Part shown: positions 50,770 through 61,115 of the stretch, piece after piece
Layout of the letters: every line of letters begins with the position of its first letter
How positions within the stretch are numbered: position 1 is the first letter of the stretch
NCBI GenBank assembly: GCA_017591395.1
Contig: WEDG01003327.1
Location: 1 to 64,000 of the forward strand
Source of the DNA: Schistocephalus solidus
Taxonomy: Eukaryota > Platyhelminthes > Cestoda > Diphyllobothriidea > Diphyllobothriidae
Reading direction: 5' to 3'
Length of the DNA: 64,000 nt
The notes under the pieces: generated by a model
Seen by the model: only the letters and a program-made list of their open reading frames with translations
Databases searched by the model: none
Told to the model about the DNA's origin: nothing
Made by a program: the position numbers and the translations under genes

Positions 50770-51885
50770 TTACCGAAATTTAAATAGAAGGCCAGCTGCT
50801 GACATAAATCTCAGATTTTGTTTTTAGGAAGATCACGAACTGGTTACGTTGGTGACTCACACTTAATCCCTGCTTTCGTTATGCGTGGTGTCCACCAGGA
50901 CACGGTTTATGGGCCTGTACCTAGTCCACGGCAGCGGCGACGTCTATAGTTTAAGTTGCATAGACGCCATATTTGCTGACAGTTTTTTACCCTGGTGAGC
51001 TAGTAATTCTGGCGCAAAGGGTCTGAACAGACTTAGCATCTGGCATGGCTGGGGGCTCGTAACTTCTAACGTTAGTACGTGTGTGGTCCATAGGCGAAGC
51101 AGATTCTCTCCAGCACACTCTCGATGGACAGTCCGTTTAAATGCCGAACGACCGAGTGATCTTGGGGTTCTAATGGCGTCGTATACACCGTCATCTCAGT
51201 GTTTAAAAGTAGGTAAACGAGCTGCACAGAAGCTATTCGTTAAGGCCTAAGGAACATTCTTTTGGTCCTACTTGAAGTATGCCGTACAGACCTGGCATCC
51301 CTTTTTCAAGTGGTCCATCACTTGTTCGAACGAGTCCAGACGAGGACAATGAGGTGAGTGAAGAATCTTCGCGTGCTGTCATTTGGAGCCGGGTCTCGAG
51401 ATTAAAAGTAACTATTCGGTGACCTCATCCGGACCCATTGGAATGCTGGAGGCTGTGTATGCGTCCTACATTTCACGGACTCCTTCGAACTGGCTGCGAA
51501 TGAGAGCATGGGTGGTCCTCCCTTTAGCCTGAAGAGGAAGTGGGTTCACACGGACATCAGACGAAACATCGCCTCCCAGAAGGGCGTTGCAGCATGAAAC
51601 GAACTGTCTGTGGAGGTGTTGCTTTCGGGTACTACTGAGAAGCGTAAATACAGATCTGGTGTTCATCTGCTCTGGGCCTTCTATACCTATAGGCCTAGTT
51701 ATATCAGTGGCGGCAGCTTGCGCCTGACCAACACTTGCCGATTACGGTATTTTTCCAAAAAGCTTGTTTTAGAACTTGATACTTTGGTTTCTTTGCTCGA
51801 ATATGAATGTGGAGCTCAAGGGCGAAATACACAGCCCCTAAGTAAACTGACTGTAGGGCAGAAAGTAAAGATATAATATGACAAT
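50770..51885 (+). mobile_element. 5'-truncated CR1 copy
   Basis: VGDSHLIPAFVMRGVHQDTV near 50850-50910 corresponds to the RT motif B region. GGPPFSLKRKWVHTDIRRNI (51509-51568) and ELSVEVLLSGTTEKRKY are the ORF2 C-terminus. The 3' end GAATGTGGAGCTCAAGGGCG (51804-51823) matches the CR1 terminus at 7831. Frames are broken. Confidence 0.8.
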
Positions 51886-52016
51886 TTCGATATGTACATC
51901 AGTTGGCATCTCCTGTAATAAATTTGTATAAATAGCATAAAGCAAATGAGTCAAGTTAGTTCCGAAATCCGTGTCTTTATAGGCATCGAATAGTGTAAAG
52001 GCAAGTTTAGAGAGTC

Positions 52017-52333
52017 CTAGCGCACGCTCGCATAGTCGTGTGTACTGGTAGTGAAAAGCGTGCTTGGTGGCCTGCGCTGACGATTCTCCTTGGATTGGCT
52101 TGTGTAGGTCTGTGCCGTCGGTGCAGCGCCACGGTAGGGGGTTGGCAGCGGTCGCTCAATTCGCTTAGTCACACCGTCCGGTTTATCGACTCCTGACGGC
52201 TGTTTGAGCTGGGAGTACCGCTGCAGTAGCTGTCGGTTTTTCCTATGCGCACAAAAGCATATGAGCACGATGCAGAGCAGTCCAATGCCGAGGATGAGGC
52301 AACAGACCAGCGGCACAAGAAGAGGTGGTTTAC
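52017..52333 (-). CDS. last exon of an unidentified single-pass membrane protein
   Basis: After acceptor TTCTTGTAG the frame reads GKPPLLVPLVCCLILGIGLL then CIVLICFC, a 25-residue hydrophobic span, followed by the stop-transfer sequence AHRKNR and a 70-residue polar tail ending THDYASVR and TAG. The phase (G|GT) matches the donor of the exon at 60806-61115, giving DDDPG then KPPLL. I do not recognise the family. The exon is the juxtamembrane, membrane and cytoplasmic part of a type I protein whose 5' exons lie beyond 61115. Confidence 0.75.
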
Positions 52334-52429
52334 CTACAAGAACGACAAGTGGTGAAATGTGACGTTCAGGGTGTTCATGTGTAGCTGCCACCGGCAAGGG
52401 TATCGTCTATATATATATTGCAAATGTGG

Positions 52430-52510
52430 AACCGACAAAGACAAGGGAGACCGGAATGGCCATTTCTGGCTTATTAGCCGTCATCAGCCAGTCATACCCA
52501 ATCCCAAGTG
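52430..52510 (-). repeat. hammerhead-type SINE, inverted copy
   Basis: Reverse complement of the 3' half of the SINE at 61790-61880 with high identity; it stops at the AT tract 52514-52534. Confidence 0.8.
52449..52493 (-). ncRNA. hammerhead ribozyme-like motif, copy 1
   Basis: On the minus strand: helix I strand GACTGG (52493-52488), core CTGATGA (52487-52481), helix II GGCT/AGCC with an AATA loop, GAAA (52466-52463), helix III ATGG/CCAT without a loop, then T and helix I strand CCGGTC. Helix I closes with one G-U pair. The closing pair of helix II is C-A instead of the usual G-C. Predicted cleavage after the T preceding CCGGTC. Confidence 0.6.
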
Positions 52511-52513
52511 TGG

Positions 52514-52534
52514 GATATATATATATATATATAT
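52514..52534. repeat. (AT)n tract
   Basis: About ten AT units between an inverted SINE and the flank repeat. Confidence 0.9.
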
Positions 52535-52655
52535 GATAGTGTGCGGCTCACCGATCTGTTTAAGGAACATTTATGTTCCGTTGTGCACTGGAACTCAGAC
52601 TAGAGCCCTCACAGGCGGTTGCATAGCGACGTGTAGCATATGTTGCAAATACGTT

Positions 52656-52785
52656 TGACTCAATTACCATAGGTCGTGGTTTCGAATCCCAGGTGTTCCA
52701 CACTAGGGATTGGGTATGACTGGCTGATGACGGCTAATAAGCCAGAAATGGCCATTCAGTCTCACCCATGTCTGTCGGATCCACA
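52656..52785 (+). repeat. hammerhead-type SINE, sense copy
   Basis: GTGGTTTCGAATCCC (52675-52689) is a Pol III B box; the A box is weak. GATTGGGTATGACTGGCTGA and the core follow, and the 3' part ends CATGTCTGTCGG as in the other copies. Confidence 0.75.
52718..52761 (+). ncRNA. hammerhead ribozyme-like motif, copy 2
   Basis: GACTGG, core CTGATGA (52724-52730), helix II GGCT-AATA-AGCC, GAAA (52745-52748), TGGCCATT and CAGTC. Helix I is one pair shorter than in copy 1 because one C is missing after the predicted cleavage point. Confidence 0.6.
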
Positions 52786-52910
52786 TTTTGCTCAGCATAT
52801 GCTACACGTCGCTGCAACCTCCTGTGAGGGCTCTGGTTAGAGTTTCGAGGGCACAGCAGGTATACCTCGTATCGCTTACTTTGCAGATCGGTGGGCCGCA
52901 CACTCTCGTA

Positions 52911-52912
<2 letters not shown>

Positions 52913-52963
<51 letters not shown>

Positions 52964-52989
52964 AAGACGTATATATATATATATATATT
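52913..52989. repeat. (AT)n tracts
   Basis: 52913-52959 and 52970-52989 are pure AT runs separated by GGCAAAGACGT; they bound the 232-bp unit array. Confidence 0.95.
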
Positions 52990-53322
52990 TATAGGTATGT
53001 TGCTATAGGTGCAACAGGCAAGACGTAGACAGCTGTTTCACGGTCGTTACCGATCATCAGTACGTCATATGCCTTGTGCAGTGAGGAATATATACATGTC
53101 AAACAAACGTATGACACTCACTGATGTGGTTAGGATCACACTTGATCCCATTACGTCCGCCCGCCAGCTAGACACTAGCGATAAACGAACGTTGTGTCAT
53201 AAGACACATGCTACATATAATTTATAGGTATGTTGCTATAGGTGCAACAGGCAAGACGTAGACAGCTGTTTAACGATCGTTACCGATCATCAGTACGTCA
53301 TATGCCTTGTGCAGTGAGGAAT
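52989..53322 (+). repeat. 232-bp foldback unit, one full and one partial copy
   Basis: The unit starts TTATAGGTATGTTGCTATAG at 52989 and again at 53221, a period of 232 bp. The second copy is interrupted at 53322 by the ZF-LINE and resumes at 57341 or 57355. Inverted copies follow at 57387-57720. Confidence 0.9.
53309..53322 (+). repeat. target-site duplication of ZF-LINE copy 2, left
   Basis: GTGCAGTGAGGAAT, repeated at 57341-57354. The uninterrupted unit at 53078-53092 contains it once, which shows the empty site. Confidence 0.92.
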
Positions 53323-53926
53323 GGGGTATAGGGGTACTCGTTAGGGGTAGCACCACACAGATAACATTTGGTCGCTCCATTTGTCTCGTACAGGTGGTGA
53401 ATGCTCCTGTGGCCGCCTCTAACTGGTACCCAACTCTCACCTGTGGCTCCTCGAAGTTGGGTTCTTCCCAGCGGCCACACCCCGGGCAACCGTCACGACC
53501 GGCGGGCTAAACCAGGTGAGGGTCTCCGTAGTTGTGTGTGCCTCCACACCCGGTATTTCTGACTCCCGAACTTCCCACCTCCCCCCTCTCAAAAAGTCCT
53601 ACGGTGGGATCGACAGCAACCCCCGTAGACGGCCCAGACTAACTCGGGTCGTTCTCCCACTTACACAAATCCGTGACCCATAGTGGAGTTCGGCAGCCAT
53701 CTGGGATGTCCGAGCAGCCCTATTTAGGGATAGCACTGCTTGCCTACTCGCGGAGGAAGGGGCTAGAAAATGTGCCCTAAAAATGCTGAATCTCACGTCT
53801 TCTGCAGCCGGCCGCGGTTCACAGATCGCAAACTACGTGGTCGTAAAGCTCAAACAAACAACAATACCCCCCGTCCCCATCCCCCTCGCCATACCCTCCA
53901 GGCTGCTCGGGTGAGTCCACTCACAC
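53323..53926 (+). promoter_or_regulatory. ZF-LINE copy 2, 5' UTR
   Basis: Begins GGGGTATAGGGGTACTCGTT and matches 38774-38186 in the opposite orientation, ending at the first pol codons (GTGAGTCCACTCACAC) before the inversion breakpoint. Confidence 0.88.
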
Positions 53927-53930
53927 TGGT

Positions 53931-55786
53931 TTACCGGAGGTTGTCGTGGATGCGCATGTACCCTAATAGGCCCATGCGGTGTGTAAATGTGCGGGAGCAG
54001 TGAGGGCAGTGAAGGCGGGCGCGTCGACTGTATGTCGGAGCCCCAGGCACTGGTTCACCAGCCTCCGTGCGATGGATTCGTAGGTAACCGACCAGGCCGA
54101 TGCGTGAGTTGAAGGTGCGGGCGCAGTGTGGGCAGGCGAAATCGGTAGAGGCTGGGAGGATGTCATTCATGGAAGTGGGGACGGCAGGGGCGCTAAGAAT
54201 GCAGGAGCGGAGGGTGTGCATGGTGTATCGGTGTTGTCGTCATTGTGGTGCATTCTGCTGTCATGGGTGCGCATGTGACCGAATCGGCCCATGCGATGAG
54301 TGAATGCGCGAGGACAGTGAGGGCAGTGGAGGCGACGATCTCTGCTGTGTGATGGTGCTCCAGGCACTGGCTCACCGGTCTCTGTACGATGTATTTGCAA
54401 GTGACCGACCAGGCCGATGCGTGAGGTGAATGTGCGGTCGCATTGAGTACAGCTTAGGAGAGAGTCCCCATCGCTGATGGTGGTGGTGGTAGTGAAGGCG
54501 AAGGCAATGGTGGTTGCGGTGGTGGGGGTAACAGGCGATGAGTAGATGGATGTGGTCTCTATGATGGTGGGAGTAATGGAATTGATGCCAGGAGTGAGTG
54601 TGGGGGAGTCAGAAGGAGGGTTGGCAGAATTTGACGTAGAAATTGGAATTGTCGGATTGTTGGTGCATTGTGTCCGAAGATATCCAACCAGGCTGATTCA
54701 CGCGCGGAAGATGCGTTGACATCGCGGGCATGTTGGCTGGGCCTTGGCATTGGCGCTGTTGGTCCGGGGTGCTGGTGACTTTCGTGCCGCTCTTTTGGCC
54801 TTGGCGGTGGCGATCCGGTTGGCCTCATAGATTGCTGAACCAGTCTTCACTGATCTTCTCCATGCCAGTCTATCCTGGGCGAGGTCCTCCCAGGTCGCCG
54901 AGTTGATGTGCAGTTGCTTCAGCGATTTCTTCAAAGCGTCCTTGTAGCGTCGTTTTTGACCTCCCTGCTGGCGAGAACCCGCAGCGACATCACCATAGAA
55001 AAGTCGTTTGGGTAGTCGTTCGTCATCCATTCTTACCAGGTGGTCGCTCCATCGCAGTTGAACTTGCCTCAGCATGGCATGAGGGCTGAGGATTCCGGTC
55101 CGCTCCAGGACTTCCGTGTCCGGGATCCTGTCTTGCCATCTCAGCTTCCGTATTCTGCGGAGGCAGCTGAGATGAAAGCGATTCAGTTTCCTGGCTTGGT
55201 TCGAGTAGACGGTCCAGGTTTCCGCTCCGTAAAGGAGTGTAGTCAAGACAACGGCCTTGTACATCTTCAGTTTGGTGTTCAGGTGAATACCGTGGCGATT
55301 CCACACTGAGGCCTGCAGCCGGCCGAAGGCCTGACTAGCTTTGGAGATCCGTTGGGCAACCTCGTCATCGATTCTCGTGTTGCGCGATATCGTGCTTCCT
55401 AGATAAGCGAAGGTTTCCACGTTTTTGAGTTGAGCACCGTTGACATTGATTCGAGGAGCATTGTATTACGCGCTGGGTGGCGGCTGGTGCATGACAACCG
55501 TTTTGGCTGTACTGATTGTTAATCCAAAATCGGCACAGCCTTCGGCGAAGAGGTCCATGCTCCTTTGCATGTCCTCCTCCGTCACGCAGTGTTAAAGGGT
55601 GCAGTCGTCCGCGAAGAGCAAGTCATGGACTGTAGTCGTAGACACGCGCGTTGGAGCCTGCATACGCCGACTGTTGAGAAGGTGCCCGTCAGTTCTGTAG
55701 GCGATGTGGATACCAGGCTGCTCATCACGGTAGGCGTCCATCAGCATAGCCGAGAACATGAGACTGAAGAGGGTGGGGGCCAGTAC
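53931..55786 (-). pseudogene. ZF-LINE copy 2, inverted pol fragment (RT end and fingers)
   Basis: From 55786 downward it reads [20 protein letters not shown], the FADD box ([11 protein letters not shown], 55627-55595), a frameshift near 55590, [40 protein letters not shown] and the finger array ending FTHRMGLLGYMRIHDNLR and TAA. It keeps tryptophan and leucine codons that are nonsense in the copy at 32975-38774. A further frameshift separates the first finger from the others near 54700. Confidence 0.9.
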
Positions 55787-57340
55787 CGGTAAACCACGGT
55801 AAGCTACATCAGCGCACACTACCCACACCAATACATCGACAACACCCTCACAATCACCATTTACCAGAGTATATCATGGTTTCCTAGAAACCATGGCTGG
55901 GAAGTCTGCCAATCTGACGCTTCCACCAGACCACGCCGTCGGCTCAGTGTATGTGCTGTGTGTGTTGAGTGGCTGACCAACGGACTGGGAGCCAGACGGC
56001 GATGGCTGCTCCATATCCCCTGAGTTTGTGAATCCTGGTGTGTGCGTTATGGGGGCCAGGTCGTGCTGTGGCGCGCGAAGACGGGTACGCCGATCCGTCA
56101 GCCAATGCGCCCACTCCCAAATCAGGCAACTGACCGGCTCGGACAGTGTCTGATGGTGGGGGTTGGGGAGAGAGTGAGGTCGACAGCTCAGCGCATGTTC
56201 CTCACTATAAACAATCTGACGCGCTTGAAACTATCACGGTGCGCTAAAAGCCGTGGCTTGGAAGGTTGCCAACTGACGGGATAACTCGGACCGCGAGGTC
56301 AGCCCAATGTGTGTTTTGTGTGGAGTGGCTGACTGGCGGACTGAGAGTCAGGCTGAAATGGCTCCTTCTTAATGTGGTCTTTATGGCACTCCCACTCTGT
56401 GGGATCTGAGCCAGGTGTGGTGGTACGCCCAGGGGCGGCTCCGGCGCGCCAGCCACCTACGCCCTCTCTCATCTCCGGTCTTCTTGCCTGTGTCGTGAGA
56501 CCGGGCTCAGGTAGGGGAGGAGAAGAGTGTGCGGTAACGTTAACCGCCGCGGTTGGAAGGTTGCCAACTGACAATTACACTCAGACCTCGCAGTTAGTCC
56601 AATGTGTGTTGTGTGGAGTGGCTGACTGGTGGTCTGAGAGTCAGGCTGCGATGGCTCCTTCTTAACGTGACCTCGGGCTATCTCACACATGTGAGATGTA
56701 AGCCGTTAAACCCCCTGTTGTTTGAAATCCTGGTGCTTGTGTTTGGGGGGCCAGGTCGTGTACGTAGCACACGTAGACGAGGTCACCAGCAGCTGCGCCT
56801 GCTCCCGCATCAGACAACTGACCGGCTCGGACAGTGGTCTGATTGTGGGGGTGGGGGAGAGAGTGAGGTCGAGAGCTCAGCGTATTTTCCTCACTATAAA
56901 CAATCTGACGCGCTTGAACCTATCATGGTGCGCTAAAAGCCGTTGCTTGGAAGATTGCCAACTGACGGGATAACTCGGACCGCTTGGTCAGCCCAATGTG
57001 TGTTTTGTGTGGAGTGGCTGACTGGCGGACTGAGAGTCAGGTTACAATGGCTCCTTCTTAATGTGGCCTTTGTGGCACTCCCACTCCGTGGGATCCGAGC
57101 CAGGTGTGGTGGCATGCCCAGGGGCAGCTCCGGCCGCGCCAGCCACCTGCGCCCTCTCTCATCTCCGGTTTTCTTGACTCTGACTTGACACTGGGCTCAG
57201 GTGGTGGAGGAGGAGAGAGTGCGGTAGCTGCAGCGCAAAGCTAATATCACTTAAAACTAACTCAGGTGCAAGTCACCGTCCCTGCACCACCTGGTGTAGA
57301 GCATACGGTGGACCTCGTCGAAATCGACGGTCGAACTGCC
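55787..57340 (+). repeat. ZF-LINE copy 2, 3' tail
   Basis: CGGTAAACCACGGTAAGCTA then the tail units in the same order as 34235-32975 but longer by about 290 bp, so unit number varies between copies. It ends TCGAACTGCC at 57340. Confidence 0.88.
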
Positions 57341-57382
57341 GTGCAGTGAGGAATATATACATGTCAAACAAACGTATGACAC
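57341..57382 (+). repeat. duplication right arm and rest of the interrupted unit
   Basis: GTGCAGTGAGGAAT (57341-57354) and the next bases continue the 232-bp unit to GTATGACAC, where the array turns into inverted units. Confidence 0.85.
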
Positions 57383-57386
57383 GTAT

Positions 57387-57720
57387 GACACAACGTTCGT
57401 TTATCGCCAGTGGCTAGCTGGCGGGCGGACGTAATGGGATCAAGTGTGATCCTAACCACATCAGTGAGTGTCATACGTTTGTTTGGCATGTATATATTCC
57501 TCACTGCACAAGGCATATGACGAACTGATGATCGGTAACGACCGTGAAACAGCTGTCTACGTCTTGCCTGTTGCACCTATAGCAACATACCTATAAATTA
57601 TATGTGGCATGTGTCTTATGACACAACGTTCGTTTATCGCCAGTGGCTAGCTGGCGGGCGGACGTAATGGGATCAAGTGTGATCCTTACCACATCAGTGA
57701 GTGTCATACGTTTGTTTGAC
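57387..57720 (-). repeat. 232-bp foldback units, inverted copies
   Basis: ACAACGTTCGTTTATCGCCA occurs at 57387 and 57621, the reverse complement of the unit end at 53179-53200. The first copy is full, the second ends at an AT tract (57719-57741). With 52989-53322 they form an imperfect palindrome. Confidence 0.9.
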
Positions 57721-57741
57721 ATATATATATATATATATATA
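57719..57741. repeat. (AT)n tract
   Basis: A pure AT run at the outer edge of the inverted unit array, mirroring 52913-52989. Confidence 0.9.
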
Positions 57742-58395
57742 GCCCCATTCATAAAAATAGAAGCAAGAACACACGTCGTCCGGCGATGGTGCTAATAAGG
57801 GTATTTGTGGCTGGCTTTAAAGGCAGCGGTTACCTGCCTACTCTACGAAGAAGAAAGGTCAAGTACTGCATTTAGGCTGTTATTCTGTTTACGTACACTA
57901 CGGGTCATTGAAAAGTCTAGTGCGTGATCTGAAAACTATGAAAAAATCAAAATCGGCTGATAAGCTAATCACGGACAATCGATAAACCGAACTCACTTTA
58001 AGCTCTACCAAAAAAATAAAGGAATAACGAATGCGTCTTCTAAAAATAAAACAAAATCAGGAAATTGGTAAAAGTGACATACAAAAAATGAGCAGTAAGG
58101 AAAATATAAAAAAACAGCATTCATAAACTCATTATATCTATCAGTTTCAATTCTCGACCGTGTACTTCATACGACCCACCAAGGTTACGCCAAAGAAGCC
58201 TTCGAGGTCACAGATCGGGCACCAGCACTCTATAGACCTACTTCAAGGGATGCTAACACCAGCCGTGGTAGTTGCTATTGGGGTTAGCGAATCCAACGCT
58301 CTTTTGGCCTAAGACGTTGATACAGGCAGTCTGGCTTCCCTGACCGACTCCGATTGGATGCCCCACGCTGCCCCAACAAGCTGATAACAGGCACA
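57742..58395. other. unassigned intron DNA
   Basis: A-rich; no recognised element. Confidence 0.45.
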
Positions 58396-58399
58396 CGCA

Positions 58400-58720
58400 C
58401 CCCGCATGCTTGCATTTACAGTTCAACCGTCGGCTTCGACGAGTTCAACTGTGTGCTCCACAGCAAGCTGACCCAGGGACGGTGACTTGCGCCTGAACTA
58501 GATTATAGTGAGAGGCTACTTGCGCTGCATCTACCGCGTTCTCCTCCTGCCGTGCCCGATCTCATGCAGAAGTCCATAAAACCTCAGGTGCGAGAGGGCG
58601 CAGGTGGCTGGCGCGACCGGAGCCACCCCTAAGCGTGACGTCACCCCTTGCTCGGATCTCACCGAGTGGGAGTATCGCAGAGGACAGATTACGAAATCGT
58701 TGCCGTTGACCTTGTGGTTC
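58400..58720 (-). repeat. ZF-LINE tail, terminal unit only
   Basis: GTTCAACCGTCGGCTTCGAC to GGCGCAGGTGGCTGGCGCGA and CACCGAGTGGGAGTATCGCA are the last tail unit in minus orientation, diverged. Confidence 0.7.
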
Positions 58721-58859
58721 ATTCGGCTCTAAGAGAATCTAGATAAGTGCTGCCATGCGTACGCATGTGCATTTCTTGACTACTCGTTTGTTGACAACGC
58801 TATCTTCTCCTTAACCAAACATCCGCATGTGGCTCTCCCGGCTGTGCTCTCTCTCTCTT

Positions 58860-59700
58860 TTTGCTCGAAGACTAGTTTACTTCCTGGACTCAATTCGTAC
58901 AATCCGGCAGGCGGAATTCTACTGTCCTTCCCAAAAACTGTTGTGTTCTTCAAGGTGCTGTCCTATAACTTCACCTTTTCTTCTTCCACACTGACGATTT
59001 GAGATCACCAAACGGCTGTTTGTGTGTAAAATATGTAGACGATACGGTTGTTGGCCATCCTCTCCAGTCTCTTAAGGATGACATGGACCATGTCTCAGTA
59101 TGGTCACCAGATAATGGTCTTCAACTTAACCATGAGAAATTAGCCCAATGTGTTGTTCGTCTGTGACCCTCTCCTGGTCCTAAATCCTCAACGGTCCTTC
59201 CGAATTAGGTATCCTATTTCCGGTACTTTGGCGTTACTCCGACATCTCATCTTTTATTCTTCCTACATATTAATACTCTTTTTAATAAAATTCGTAAACA
59301 TCTTTATTTCATCCGCCGTTTGCCTTCCTATCACACACCTCAATCAATTATCTGGCAATTTATAAATGCATTTATTGTTCCCCTCATCCTATATTGTTCT
59401 GCCGTGATTTTTTCAGCTTTGCTTAAAAAGGATTTGCTTATTTTTAAAAATATCCTCCGAATGCTGCCGGTGTTTCTTATACTGTTTTTGTGGATACGAT
59501 AAGAAAACGACACGTCGCAATAGTCAAGCAATTTGCTGAGCGAATTCTTGATGCTGTTTCCTATCTCCTCCACTCCGAGCTCATGGCCGTCAAGTCTTCC
59601 TGCATCGAGGCTCTTGTCAGATCGCCTGTCGTATATCGGTATATCAGTGCTCTGTTTTGCCATTTCTAGCATGCTACCTTACTTGTGAAGAGCTTGAAAT
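58860..59700 (+). mobile_element. LINE reverse transcriptase fragment
   Basis: CVLQGAVL (motif B) near 58942-58965, VKYVDDTVVGHPLQSLKDDM (motif C, YVDD) at 59025-59084 and VWSPDNGLQLNHEK near 59098-59139, then a thumb-like stretch KIRKHLYFIRRL and WQFINAFIVPLILYCSAVIF to about 59430. Stops separate the blocks. It differs from the CR1 and RTE copies elsewhere in this window. Confidence 0.75.
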
Positions 59701-59848
59701 ACAGAAACTGAGAGTGGAACTGTCCCCCCATTAGATGTTTATTTTTAACCTTTTGATTCTTGCATAATCTGTTAACTTCTCCTATTCTTTCAGTGAATGA
59801 AGCCATTTTTGCTCCAAATTTTTAATGATACTTTCAAAATGCAGTGTA

Positions 59849-59850
<2 letters not shown>

Positions 59851-59905
<55 letters not shown>
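59851..59905 (+). repeat. (TC)n microsatellite
   Basis: 27 uninterrupted CT units. Confidence 0.97.
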
Positions 59906-59908
<3 letters not shown>

Positions 59909-59989
59909 GCTCCACCAACGGCATAATCTCCTTTTGAAATTCACAGAACAGTTAATGTTTTTCTTCGTGAGCTACTCGTTAACTATAAA

Positions 59990-60125
59990 GCTAATCTTAA
60001 AACCCTGGTCTTGGAGACCTTCCCCTAACTCTGCCTTTAAAATCCAAACCTTAAGTCTGAAGTTAAAACCCTAACACCATCCCTAACCTTAAAATTCTAA
60101 CCCCTTGTCCTAACCTTATAACCCT
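59990..60125 (+). repeat. degenerate telomere-like CCCTAA repeat
   Basis: AAAACCCTGG, AAAACCCTAACACCATCCCT, AACCTTAAAATTCTAACCCC and CCTAACCTTATAACCCTC repeat a loose AACCCTAA motif. It is too irregular to be a functional telomere. Confidence 0.5.
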
Positions 60126-60800
60126 CTACCAAAAATTAACTAATCCTACATCTAAGCTTAACCGCCAGTATCACCGTTACGCTCACTCTAACGTCAACGA
60201 AACACGCCTATTTAACGAAAATAAACAGGCAGATGTCGCAAAACTACTTGCTGGGGCTACATCCGATATCGACGTCCCACCAACCGCACGAGCACTGCTG
60301 ACATTGGGATGTAACTGCGTAAACCCGACGGGCGAACGTTTGATCATGCATTATATTCGAACCAGAAGTGCCTTAGAGTGATCACAAGTTCACTGGTACC
60401 CCAAGGAAATAAATGGCCAAAAATAAAGTACAAAAACATCCAGGATAGTTCATCCATGGAGGTCGCTTCTACGGATACAAATAACTTGATTATGCATTTT
60501 TTATCACTCGATCATTTTGCGGTTATGTGGAGTGGAGGAGAAATATATATAACCTTAACCCTGAGATTTAGCGCATAGCCACCTGTTCCCACGTCATACC
60601 GGTGAGGGGGTGGCTTCTAAGAGTTCTCTACCAGAAAACTGTACATTCATATTGTCCAATGAAAGATGAAGTAAAAGTAGTGATACAGTCCAGGCGGGGG
60701 GGATGCTGGCCGATAACCATCATTACGATACCCTGCAGTGCACTGATACCTTTTAAGATAAAATAAGAGTATCATGAGTACCCGGTGTATAGTGTTGCCA
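60126..60800. other. unassigned intron DNA
   Basis: No recognised element. Confidence 0.45.
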
Positions 60801-60805
60801 CTCAC

Positions 60806-61115
60806 CGGGATCATCATCCTTGACTAGAATTGTGTCCACATTGATTGCGATGACGCCGAGGAAGACGAGATGCCAGTAATAGTTCTGATCATCAGCGCCC
60901 ATCATGGTCGCCACGGAGGGCATTTGAAAGGTGTGGTTGCCACCCTCCACCCCAGTTTCTGTCTCCGTCGCCTCCTCAAAGTAACCAAATGTCAGGTTCG
61001 TAGATGCTGAACGACGGATGTCAGCAGCCACTTTTTGTGCAAACCGTTGAACGAAGACGTACTCTTTGCCTTCCTCTGAGACTCGAATTCTGTCGTCCGT
61101 AGAGGAAAGTGTTAA
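60806..61115 (-). CDS. penultimate exon of the same membrane protein (extracellular part)
   Basis: Between acceptor CAAACCTAG and donor GTGAGT the frame reads LTLSSTDDRIRVSEEGKEYV, FVQRFAQKVAADIRRSA and TILVKDDDPG. Two N-glycosylation sequons (NLT, NHT) support an extracellular location. It ends in phase 1, joining the exon at 52333 across an 8.5-kb repeat-filled intron. The upstream boundary is tentative. No family recognised. Confidence 0.65.

Larger units (their letters stand above)
52537..52912. repeat. inverted flank repeat around a SINE
   Basis: 52537-52655 (GTGCGGCTCACCGATCTGTT ...) reappears in reverse complement at 52787-52912 (... AGATCGGTGGGCCGCACAC). Between them lies the sense SINE 52656-52790, so with 52430-52510 this forms two nested inverted pairs. 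Confidence 0.8.
53323..57340 (+). mobile_element. ZF-LINE copy 2 with inverted pol core
   Basis: The 14-bp duplication bounds three segments: 5' UTR in plus orientation (53323-53926), pol from mid-RT to stop in minus orientation (53927-55786) and the 3' tail in plus orientation (55787-57340). The endonuclease and RT N-terminus are missing. Both breakpoints contain the CCGGTAAACC motif of the stop-codon hairpin. One insertion event is implied by the single pair of duplications. Confidence 0.9.

Noticed and set aside
52734..52994. ORFs with Tyr-Ile repeats
   Set aside because: They translate the AT dinucleotide tracts.
53009..53227. CTGATG in the 232-bp unit as a hammerhead core
   Set aside because: The sequence continues TGG and has no GAAA or matching helices in the required order.
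57364..57576. ORF shared by the 232-bp units (also 53009-53227)
   Set aside because: It exists only because the units repeat; it is short, shared by direct and inverted copies and crosses unit ends.
52989..57720. CRISPR-like or other prokaryotic repeat array
   Set aside because: Units are 232 bp, partly inverted and lie in a eukaryotic intron.
60806..61115. Dystroglycan- or sarcoglycan-like identity for the membrane protein
   Set aside because: Only general features (glycosylation sites, one span, polar tail) agree; no conserved motif of those families could be found.
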